62,979 nucleotides of DNA from [Streptosporangium] indianense (GTDB lineage: Bacteria > Actinomycetota > Actinomycetes > Streptomycetales > Streptomycetaceae). The stretch covers positions 1 to 62,979 of the forward strand of contig NZ_JAKEIO010000031.1 of assembly GCF_021474405.1 (NCBI RefSeq), read 5' to 3'. Shown in pieces: positions 56,191 through 62,979 of the stretch (position 1 is the stretch's first letter; the number at the start of each line of letters is the position of its first letter). The notes under the pieces were generated by a model that was given only the letters and a program-made list of their open reading frames with translations, ran no database searches and was not told the DNA's origin. A program made the translations under genes and the position numbers.

Positions 56191-57207
56191 ATGTCTGCTT
56201 CGCCTGGCCGCCGTGTCCTGCTCGCCGCCCCCCGTGGCTACTGCGCGGGTGTGGACCGCGCCGTGATCGCCGTCGAGAAAGCCCTGGAGCAGTACGGCGC
56301 TCCGGTGTACGTCCGGCACGAGATCGTCCACAACAAGTACGTCGTGCAGACCCTGGAGAAGAAGGGCGCGATCTTCGTCGAGCAGACGGAGGAGGTGCCC
56401 CCGGGGAACATCGTCATGTTCTCCGCGCACGGCGTGGCCCCCGTCGTCCACGAGGAGGCCGAGCGCGGCAAGCTCGCCACCATCGACGCCACCTGCCCGC
56501 TCGTCACCAAGGTCCACAAGGAAGCCGTCCGCTTCGCGAACGAGGACTACGACATCCTCCTGATCGGCCACGAGGGCCACGAGGAGGTCATCGGCACCTC
56601 CGGCGAGGCCCCCGACCACATCCAGCTCGTCGACGGACCGGGCGATGTGGCGAAGGTCGAGGTCCGTGACCCCTCCAAGGTCGTCTGGCTCTCCCAGACC
56701 ACGCTGTCCGTCGACGAGACCATGGAGACCGTCGACGCCCTGAAGGACAAGTTCCCGCAGCTCATCTCCCCGCCCAGCGACGACATCTGCTACGCCACGC
56801 AGAACCGCCAGCTGGCCGTGAAGCAGATGGGCGCCGAGTCGGACCTCGTCATCGTGGTCGGCTCGCGCAACTCCTCCAACTCCAAGCGGCTCGTCGAGGT
56901 CGCCAAGATCGCGGGCGCCCGCGCGGCCTACCTCGTGGACTTCGCCGACGAGATCGACGAGGCCTGGCTGGAGGGCGTGAACACGGTCGGTGTCACCTCC
57001 GGCGCCTCCGTCCCGGAGGTCCTGGTCGAGCAGGTCCTGGAGTTCCTCTCCCGGCGCGGCTTCGAGGACGTCGAGATCGTCAAGGCGGCCGAGGAGTCCA
57101 TCACGTTCTCCCTGCCCAAGGAGCTGCGGCGCGACCTGCGCGAGGAGGCCGCCGCCCTGGCCGCCGAGCGCGGCGGTGCGGGGGCCGGTGAACATTCCGG
57201 GGAGTGA
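56191..57207 (+). CDS. ispH: 4-hydroxy-3-methylbut-2-enyl diphosphate reductase
   Basis: A 338-aa enzyme for the last step of the MEP isoprenoid pathway, making IPP and DMAPP. The three cluster cysteines are in [24 protein letters not shown] and [11 protein letters not shown]; the substrate-binding [18 protein letters not shown] and [12 protein letters not shown] are also present. ATG at 56191 (SASPGRR) fits the usual N-terminus; ATG at 56182 in the same frame is possible. The C-terminal extension (~20 residues, Ala/Glu/Gly) is not conserved. The uppS product elsewhere in the window uses its product. Confidence 0.96.
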   Translation: MSASPGRRVLLAAPRGYCAGVDRAVIAVEKALEQYGAPVYVRHEIVHNKYVVQTLEKKGAIFVEQTEEVPPGNIVMFSAHGVAPVVHEEAERGKLATIDATCPLVTKVHKEAVRFANEDYDILLIGHEGHEEVIGTSGEAPDHIQLVDGPGDVAKVEVRDPSKVVWLSQTTLSVDETMETVDALKDKFPQLISPPSDDICYATQNRQLAVKQMGAESDLVIVVGSRNSSNSKRLVEVAKIAGARAAYLVDFADEIDEAWLEGVNTVGVTSGASVPEVLVEQVLEFLSRRGFEDVEIVKAAEESITFSLPKELRRDLREEAAALAAERGGAGAGEHSGE

Positions 57208-57275
57208 TCGGGGACGGGCCGGGCAGCACCGCCGTCCGGCCTGTGACCGTCAGTCGTTCGTCGTAACGTAGGGCC

Positions 57276-58022
57276 ATGCAGATCTTCGGAGTGGACATCG
57301 GCGGATCCGGGATCAAGGGTGCGCCGGTGGACCTGGACAAGGGCGACCTGGCGCAGGAGCGCCACAAGGTCCTCACCCCCCACCCGGCCACGCCCGAGGC
57401 GGTCGCCGACGGCGTCAAGCAGGTCGTCGACCACTTCGGCTGGACGGGGCCGGTCGGAGTGACCTTCCCGGGCGTGGTCACCGACGGAGCCACGATCCGC
57501 ACGGCGGCCAACGTCGACGACAGCTGGATCGACACCGACGCGCGTGCGCTGCTCGGCGAGCGGCTGGGCGGGCTGCCGGTGACGGTGGTCAACGACGCGG
57601 ACGCGGCGGGCGTCGCCGAGATGCACTTCGGCGCCGGCCGCGACCGCCGGGGCACGGTGATCCTGCTGACCCTCGGCACCGGCATCGGCAGCGCGGTCTT
57701 CGTCGACGGCGTCCTCGTCCCCAACACCGAGCTGGGCCACCTGGAGCTCGACGGGCACGACGCGGAGAAGCGGGCCTCCAGCAAGGCGCGCGAGGACCAC
57801 GACATGACGTGGGAGCACTGGGCGGTGCACCGCGTGCGCAAGTACCTCGCCCACGTCGAGATGCTGTTCTCGCCGGAGCTGTTCATCCTCGGCGGCGGTG
57901 TCAGCCGCAAGTCCCACAAGTTCCTGCCCTACATCGAGGGCATCAAGGCGGAGATCGTCCCGGCGCAGCTGCAGAACAACGCGGGCATCGTGGGCGCGGC
58001 GATGCGGGCGGCCGAGCGCTAG
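57276..58022 (+). CDS. ppgK: Polyphosphate glucokinase
   Basis: A 248-aa ROK-family sugar kinase. [15 protein letters not shown] (phosphate 1), [18 protein letters not shown] (catalytic Asp), [16 protein letters not shown] and ELGHLELDG are all typical of PpgK, and the HxE...[11 protein letters not shown] region replaces the zinc site of other ROK proteins, as known for polyphosphate-dependent members. It phosphorylates glucose with polyphosphate and ATP. ATG at 57276, 68 bp after ispH. Length is standard. Confidence 0.93.
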   Translation: MQIFGVDIGGSGIKGAPVDLDKGDLAQERHKVLTPHPATPEAVADGVKQVVDHFGWTGPVGVTFPGVVTDGATIRTAANVDDSWIDTDARALLGERLGGLPVTVVNDADAAGVAEMHFGAGRDRRGTVILLTLGTGIGSAVFVDGVLVPNTELGHLELDGHDAEKRASSKAREDHDMTWEHWAVHRVRKYLAHVEMLFSPELFILGGGVSRKSHKFLPYIEGIKAEIVPAQLQNNAGIVGAAMRAAER

Positions 58023-58041
58023 GGCCGCCCCACGCGAGGTG

Positions 58042-58635
58042 TCAGTGCGGCGGCCGGGCCCCTGCGGCTCGCCGCCGGTGCACCAGCCGGATCCGCCGGG
58101 CGATCACGATCAGCCCGGTGACGAGAGTGCCGCCGTACAGCCAGCCGGCCTGCGTGGCGAGTGCCGTCACCAGGCCCATCAGGGTGCCGCCGGTACCGCC
58201 CTCGTCGTCGGCCACCGGCAGCAGCCCCACGGCGAACGCGATGGGCACCACCACGGGTGCCGTCATCAGGTCCCCCGGGCGCACCCAGAGGGCGGTCAGC
58301 ACGCACACCGGCAGGAACAGCACGCCGTACGCCGTCAGGGACGCCCCGAACAGTGCGGCGCACAGCGCGCCCAGCAGGAACATCACCGCCGTGCAGAACA
58401 GCCCGCTGCCCAGCCCGGTCAGCCGGGGGTTCGGCAGCCCCGCGGCGGCGGGCGACGGCACGGGCGCGGGCCGCCGTACCGGCGCCGGGCGGCGCCGCGG
58501 CCCGGGTGGCCGTGCCGCACGCACGGGCTCACCCCCCGCCCCCCGCCCCGCCTGGGACGGCACGGGTTGCCGGGGCGGCCTGGGCCGGTCCCGTCGCGGT
58601 CCGTACTCGGGAGATCGCGTCCTGTATTGCTCCAC
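58042..58635 (-). CDS. DUF6542-type membrane protein
   Basis: A 197-aa protein. The N-terminal ~70 residues are Arg/Pro-rich and disordered. Four or five helices follow (about 75-185), with FGASLTAYGVLFLPVCVLTALWVRP in part, PVVVPIAFAVGLLPVADDEGG, and GLVTALATQAGWLYGGTLV. This matches the small polytopic DUF6542 proteins common in Streptomyces (family name from memory). It ends 20 bp after ppgK and is convergent with it. Function unknown. Confidence 0.8.
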   Translation of the reverse strand: MEQYRTRSPEYGPRRDRPRPPRQPVPSQAGRGAGGEPVRAARPPGPRRRPAPVRRPAPVPSPAAAGLPNPRLTGLGSGLFCTAVMFLLGALCAALFGASLTAYGVLFLPVCVLTALWVRPGDLMTAPVVVPIAFAVGLLPVADDEGGTGGTLMGLVTALATQAGWLYGGTLVTGLIVIARRIRLVHRRRAAGARPPH

Positions 58636-58758
58636 CGCACCAACTTAGGTCGTTCTATATGCCGAATAGGCCGACAGACACGCCGTTGGCCGAGGCTTGG
58701 CCAAGCGTTCGATACGTCGCCGGGACGGTTCCGGACACGCCGTAGACTGGTGGATCGG

Positions 58759-58818
58759 CCGGTCCCCTGGCCCTCCACTCACGGGAACCCGGCCCCCTGG
58801 CCCTCCACTCACGGGAAG
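58759..58818. repeat. 30-bp tandem duplication in the ychF leader
   Basis: Two adjoining 30-bp copies, 58759-58788 and 58789-58818, each contain CCCCTGGCCCTCCACTCACG then GGAA and differ at two positions. The second copy supplies the GGGAAG used as the ychF ribosome-binding site; the first repeats that site 30 nt upstream. Confidence 0.9.
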
Positions 58819-58825
58819 TCGCAAC

Positions 58826-59914
<1,089 letters not shown>

Positions 59915-59961
59915 GCGGATGAAATAACACCACGTCGATGACGCGGTAAAAATGCAGGTCA

Positions 59962-59995
59962 GAAGGGGCCGGGCTCGCGGGAGCCCGGCCCCTTC
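59962..59995 (+). terminator. Hairpin terminator after ychF
   Basis: Perfect 15-bp arms (59962-59976 and 59981-59995) with a 4-nt loop, 48 bp after the ychF stop; TTC follows. Confidence 0.85.
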
Positions 59996-60049
59996 ATCGA
60001 CCCCGTGTGGACCGGTGCCGGGGTTTCTGGCCTGACGTCAGGAGTGCTC

Positions 60050-60186
60050 AGGTGTCGTAGACGGTGGTGCGATGCCCGACGTGCACGGCCCACACCAGCA
60101 GCTCACGGCCGGAACCCGGCGATGACATCCCTGTGGTAACCGGCGGCATCCGACCGCGAGAGGGCCAGGGACGGTGCGCGCCGACT
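60050..60186 (-). pseudogene. Possible remnant of a RelE/ParE-type toxin gene
   Basis: On the minus strand the last codons before TGA (60052-60050) read GRELLVWAVHVGHRTTVYDT. Strand, VxVGHR and final VY are characteristic of the C-terminus of RelE/ParE toxins. Upstream the frame degrades; a short ATG-led piece (about 26 residues) is all that remains in this frame, and no antitoxin gene is present. The call rests on this motif only. Confidence 0.4.
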
Positions 60187-60477
60187 TCACCCTTCCGGAG
60201 CGGTGCGGGAGTCGGGTCCCTCGTCGTCCCCCTGGGGTGGGGTGGGTTCCTGGGAGACCTTGCGGGTGATGTCGTGCCAGACGTGGTCCGGGGGCGGGGT
60301 GGGCAGGTCCAGGGCCTTCGCGCTGCGGGCCGCGGTCACCAGGCGGGTCAGGACGCGGAGTTCGTCGCGGCAGCGGTCGCACTGTTCGACGTGACGCAGG
60401 GCCTCGGTGTCGGCCTCGGTCGGGACGGCGTTGCGCAGCGCCAGTTCCACCAGGTGCGCGGGCTCTACGTGGGCCAC
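60187..60477 (-). CDS. Zinc-finger anti-sigma factor
   Basis: A 96-aa cytoplasmic protein with the zf-HC2 anti-sigma signature: His29, Cys33 and Cys36 in RHVEQCDRCRDEL. The rest is helical with an acidic/Pro C-terminus, and there is no membrane helix, so it resembles soluble ZAS-type anti-sigma factors. GTG at 60477 has GGGAGGG 8 nt upstream. It overlaps the sortase gene end by 13 bp and closes an operon whose first gene encodes the ECF sigma factor. It likely binds that sigma (inference from operon). Confidence 0.83.
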   Translation of the reverse strand: MAHVEPAHLVELALRNAVPTEADTEALRHVEQCDRCRDELRVLTRLVTAARSAKALDLPTPPPDHVWHDITRKVSQEPTPPQGDDEGPDSRTAPEG

Positions 60478-61112
60478 TGCGCCCTCCCGGACTCGACGGG
60501 TTCCGCCGTGACGACGAGGTTGGACAGGTAGCCGCCGCGTTCGGGGACGAACGGGGGCGCGCACGTGATGAGCGTGAGGACCGGGACACCGGTGCGGCGG
60601 AACGCCGACGGTGGCAACTCTTCCTTGGGCACGGTGACACGTGAGAGGACGCGGTACCGCACCGGGTCCGCCCCGGCCCGCCGCACCTCCACGCGGTCCC
60701 CGCGCCGTACGTCGTACAGCCCGGCGAACTCGCCGATGGCCCCGGTGTCGCTGTCCACGTGCCCCACGAGCACCGCCGACCCCGCAACGCTGCCCGGCGC
60801 CGGACCGTAGCGGTACCAGCCGGCCACCGACGGGTCGTCGGGGACGGCCAGGTCCCCCCGGTCCGTCACGCCGACCGGCGCCACCCGGGCGTCGACGCCC
60901 ACGTCGGGCAGCAGGACGCGCCGGGGCGGCGGGGCCTGGGCCGGGGGCGGAGCCTCCTCCGCCGCCGCCCCGGCCGTCCGCCCGTAGGGCGCGGTCGTGA
61001 AGTCGGGCGCAGGCTCGGCCGGCTGCGACGGCCGGGCCGGAAAACCGAGGACGGCTGCCAGAGCGGCAGCCGCCAGCATCGGTCCCGTCAGCCGTCGCGT
61101 GCCGTCAGCCAC
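60465..61112 (-). CDS. Sortase family transpeptidase
   Basis: A 215-aa membrane-anchored protein: helix at about 9-24, a Pro/Ala-rich linker, then a sortase beta barrel. Catalytic residues are His118 (VLVGHVDSD), Cys184 (LTLITCAPP) and Arg192 (ERGG), all present. In size and motif it fits the class E/F sortases of actinobacteria. GTG at 61112 overlaps the stop of the DUF4397 gene by 8 bp; GTG at 61127 is an alternative. Its neighbour has a C-terminal helix and Arg tail but no clear sorting motif. Confidence 0.88.
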   Translation of the reverse strand: MADGTRRLTGPMLAAAALAAVLGFPARPSQPAEPAPDFTTAPYGRTAGAAAEEAPPPAQAPPPRRVLLPDVGVDARVAPVGVTDRGDLAVPDDPSVAGWYRYGPAPGSVAGSAVLVGHVDSDTGAIGEFAGLYDVRRGDRVEVRRAGADPVRYRVLSRVTVPKEELPPSAFRRTGVPVLTLITCAPPFVPERGGYLSNLVVTAEPVESGRAQWPT

Positions 61113-61932
61113 GTCGGCGGACGACACGGCGGGCCACCAGCACGCCCGCCACCGCGACCGCTCCGGCCCCTGCGGCCCAGGCCGGGCCCAGGTCGGCGGA
61201 GTTCGTCGCGACCGCGGCTCCGCTGCCGCCCGCGGGAACGCCGCGCGGCGACGACGCCATGCCGCTGAAGGTCTGCGTCGCCAGGGCCAGGTTCTTGTCG
61301 TCGGCGCTGCCCCAGGCGTAGACGACATTGCTCGTGCCTTCGGCGAGCTTCAGATCGGCCGGGCCGATGGCCACGGTGTCCGTCCCGGCGAGCACCACGT
61401 CGGTGTTCAGGGTGCCCGCGTCGACCTCGGCGGTGTCCTCCTTAGGGTTGGTCAGATCGGTGAACACGGGCTGTCCGCCGGCCCGGACGTCCACGGCCGG
61501 GGCTGCCGCGACATGGCGGACCGTCAGGCGGGACTTGCCCGCCTCCACCTGGGAGACGTCGTTGGTGAAGGCCGTCAACTCCGGCTTGCCGTCGGCGGAG
61601 AGATGGGCGGCGACCGTGGCGTTCGCGCCCTCGGGCACCTCGATCTTCTTCTGCAGGGCGGGAGTTCCGTCAGGGCTCTGGCCCGCTTCGAAGATCTGGA
61701 TGTCGTAGGTGCCTGCGTCGAGGGACTTCGGGTCCGTCACCGTGCCGGGCTTGAAGTCGCCGACCAGTTCGTCGCCGTTGGCGTACACGTCCACGGTCAT
61801 GCCGGGGATGCCGTGGAAGACGGACACCATGGCCTGGTCCTGCTGTTCGGCCAGGGCGGGCGAGGACACGCCGAGGGCCAGGGCACAGGCTCCGGCCGAG
61901 GCGGCGATGACGAGGCGGGTGCGGTGGATCAT
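61105..61932 (-). CDS. Secreted DUF4397 domain protein with C-terminal membrane anchor
   Basis: A 275-aa protein with a signal peptide (MIHRTRLVIAASAGACALAL, cut near ALA). A pair of DUF4397 beta-sandwich units follow: VSVFHGIPGMTVDVYANGDEL with YDIQIFEAG, then VRHVAAAPAVDVRAGGQPVF. A Gly/Ser/Ala stretch leads to a helix (AWAAGAGAVAVAGVLVA) and RRVVRRRG. The signal-helix-Arg tail is like a sortase substrate, yet no LPxTG or LAxTG is seen; the nearest motif is VATNS. ATG at 61932 is preferred to 61941, because GAAGGG then sits 9 nt upstream. Its gene precedes the sortase gene. Confidence 0.87.
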   Translation of the reverse strand: MIHRTRLVIAASAGACALALGVSSPALAEQQDQAMVSVFHGIPGMTVDVYANGDELVGDFKPGTVTDPKSLDAGTYDIQIFEAGQSPDGTPALQKKIEVPEGANATVAAHLSADGKPELTAFTNDVSQVEAGKSRLTVRHVAAAPAVDVRAGGQPVFTDLTNPKEDTAEVDAGTLNTDVVLAGTDTVAIGPADLKLAEGTSNVVYAWGSADDKNLALATQTFSGMASSPRGVPAGGSGAAVATNSADLGPAWAAGAGAVAVAGVLVARRVVRRRG

Positions 61933-62028
61933 GGGAATCATCCCTTCGAACTAAGCCTCCGTACGGTGCGGAGTCTCGGTCCTGTTTCGGGTGCCGGGGC
62001 CGCCGCGGATGCGCGTGCGGCGGCGTCG

Positions 62029-62634
62029 CTACAGGTCCGTGCCGGGACCCGGGGGCTGCTCGATCACCATGCGGAGCCGGTGCAGGCCGCGGCGGGCGTG
62101 GCTCTTCACGGTCCCCAGGGGCATACCGGTCCGCTCCGCGATCTGAGCCTGGGTCAGGTCCTCGTAGAACGCCATGCACAGCACCTCCCGTTGGTGGCGC
62201 GGCAGCCGTGCCAGGGCGTCGACCATCAGCACCCGGTCCAGGACGCGGTCCGGTGCCGCCTCGTCGGGCCCGGTGGTGTCCGCGTCGCGGGCGGCCGAGT
62301 CGATGAGGGTCAGGCGCCGGGTGCGGGCCGCCAGCGCGTCGACGATCTTGCGTCGCGTGATGCCGACCAGCCAGGCCCCGAGCGGGCCCCGCTCGGGGCG
62401 GAATCCGGCCCTGCCGTTCCAGGCGCCGAGGAACACCTGCTGCGTCACGTCCTCCGCCTCGTAGGTGTCGCCGAGCAGTCGGGTGGCCATGGTGTGGACG
62501 AGCGCGCCCCAGCGCCGGTAGATCGCCGCGAACGCCTCCTCGTCGGCGGCGACGAGGCCCCGGGCCAGCTCCTCCTCGTACCGCGTTTCCTCCGTGGGCA
62601 CGGCGGGGGCGGTGAGTCGCGTGTTCGTGATCAT
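62029..62634 (-). CDS. ECF-type RNA polymerase sigma factor
   Basis: A 201-aa sigma factor. Region 2 (about 20-90) has FAAIYRRWGALVHTMATRLLGD and YEAEDVTQQVFLGAW, plus the DNA-contact segment GFRPERGPLGAWL. Region 4 (about 130-185) has LPRHQREVLCMAFYEDLTQAQIAERTG and MPLGTVKSHARRGLHRLR. The short linker between the two regions fits ECF. ATG at 62634 has a perfect AGGAGG upstream. The gene starts an operon with the DUF4397 protein, sortase and zinc-finger anti-sigma factor. The perfect dyad at 62743-62778 lies upstream. Confidence 0.93.
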   Translation of the reverse strand: MITNTRLTAPAVPTEETRYEEELARGLVAADEEAFAAIYRRWGALVHTMATRLLGDTYEAEDVTQQVFLGAWNGRAGFRPERGPLGAWLVGITRRKIVDALAARTRRLTLIDSAARDADTTGPDEAAPDRVLDRVLMVDALARLPRHQREVLCMAFYEDLTQAQIAERTGMPLGTVKSHARRGLHRLRMVIEQPPGPGTDL

Positions 62635-62742
62635 GGCCTGGTTCCTCCTGCAGTGCGTCGCGCGGGGACGGAAGGCCGTCTGCCGAACCGCACCGGTCGC
62701 GCTCCGCGAGCCGCGACCATGCGGTCCAGGCCAGTGTTCGGT

Positions 62743-62778
62743 GCACAAACGACGCGCCTCAACATGCGTCGTTTGTGC
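62743..62778. promoter_or_regulatory. Perfect 13-bp inverted repeat upstream of the sigma operon
   Basis: GCACAAACGACGC (62743-62755) and GCGTCGTTTGTGC (62766-62778) are exact reverse complements separated by 10 nt. The dyad lies between the divergent sigma gene (start 62634) and the partial gene starting at 62796, so it could serve both. CGTCGT repeated downstream (62779-62783) looks like a third half-site. Confidence 0.75.
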
Positions 62779-62795
62779 GTCGTACAGTCGGAGGT

Positions 62796-62979
62796 ATGGG
62801 TGCACACGAACGGGACAGTCGACGCGGCGGACGCGAAGGCGCGCCGCTCGGGAACGTGCCGACCGGTGGCGGGCCGACCGGTGGCGGGCCGCCGGGGGGC
62901 GGGCCGCCGGGCCCGCGGCCGGGGGGGGCGCCTGTACGGCCAGCGCGGCCGTACCGGTACGCCCCGCAGCCGCTGTACC
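62796..62979 (+). CDS. Start of a Gly/Pro-rich protein (3' end outside the window)
   Basis: ATG at 62796 opens a frame that runs to the window end (61 codons seen). The sequence is a charged start (GAHERDSRRGGREGAPLGN), then PTGGGPTGGGPPGGGPPGP and an Arg/Pro/Tyr-rich segment ending YAPQPLY. Gly/Pro repeats and an Arg/Tyr linker are typical of the disordered N-termini of Streptomyces membrane or secreted proteins. A GGAGG lies directly before the start, which is closer than usual. The family cannot be told from this fragment. Confidence 0.6.
   Translation, partial: MGAHERDSRRGGREGAPLGNVPTGGGPTGGGPPGGGPPGPRPGGAPVRPARPYRYAPQPLY

Noticed and set aside
53986..57207. Long plus-strand frame opposite xseB/xseA that joins ispH
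   Set aside because: Only the ispH part (from 56191) has coding character; the rest is antisense to intact genes.

Overview
The window is high-GC actinobacterial DNA with the character of a Streptomyces chromosome: GTG starts and translationally coupled operons are frequent, codon third positions are almost all G or C, and there are a WhiB-like protein, an OxyR/AhpC/AhpD locus, a chitinase with direct-repeat operators and a Tad locus with the Streptomyces gene order. The block fumC, class I fumarase, DUF1707, wbl, glpX, DUF4245, nitroreductase, xseB, xseA, ispH, ppgK, DUF6542, ychF is, from memory, a Streptomyces core arrangement.

Layout. 1-5100: end of a Pro/Tyr-rich protein, a secreted GH18 chitinase, a four-helix membrane protein, a DUF3592 protein, a lipoprotein, and a 519-aa pilin-like surface protein. 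5501-17470 is a Tad (Flp) pilus locus: zinc-ribbon protein, CpaB, CpaE/TadZ, two TadE-like pseudopilins, TadA ATPase, TadB, TadC, a histidine kinase and LuxR-type response regulator, then the Flp pilin, a TadG-like protein, a lipoprotein and an OmpA-domain protein, closed by a strong terminator. No prepilin peptidase lies in the window.

17670-21711 holds the most unusual pair. One is an 891-aa protein with four membrane helices, an internal Flp-type pilin signal, a long Gly/Asp/Thr linker and a C-terminal PD-(D/E)xK-like nuclease module. The other is a 439-aa protein made of two diverged copies of one helical unit. I read these as a polymorphic toxin and its immunity protein, tied to the Tad machine by the pilin signal.

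21760-35865: DUF192 protein, secreted proteins, an LLM-type oxidoreductase, a methyltransferase, a 27/28-bp minisatellite, an AlkZ-like protein, uppS, a PIN-PhoH protein, a lytic transglycosylase, an AI-2E/PerM-type permease, ahpC-ahpD and divergent oxyR. 35988-46735: a PadR-ABC transporter operon, an SPFH protein coupled to a ribbon-helix-helix protein, a bifunctional penicillin-binding protein, a PP2C/HATPase phosphatase and a DUF402 protein. 46819-59914 is the conserved metabolic block; it carries a decayed 3' copy of the class I fumarase gene and a frameshifted small membrane gene. 60187-62634 is an ECF sigma/DUF4397/sortase/anti-sigma operon, followed at the right edge by the start of a Gly/Pro-rich protein.
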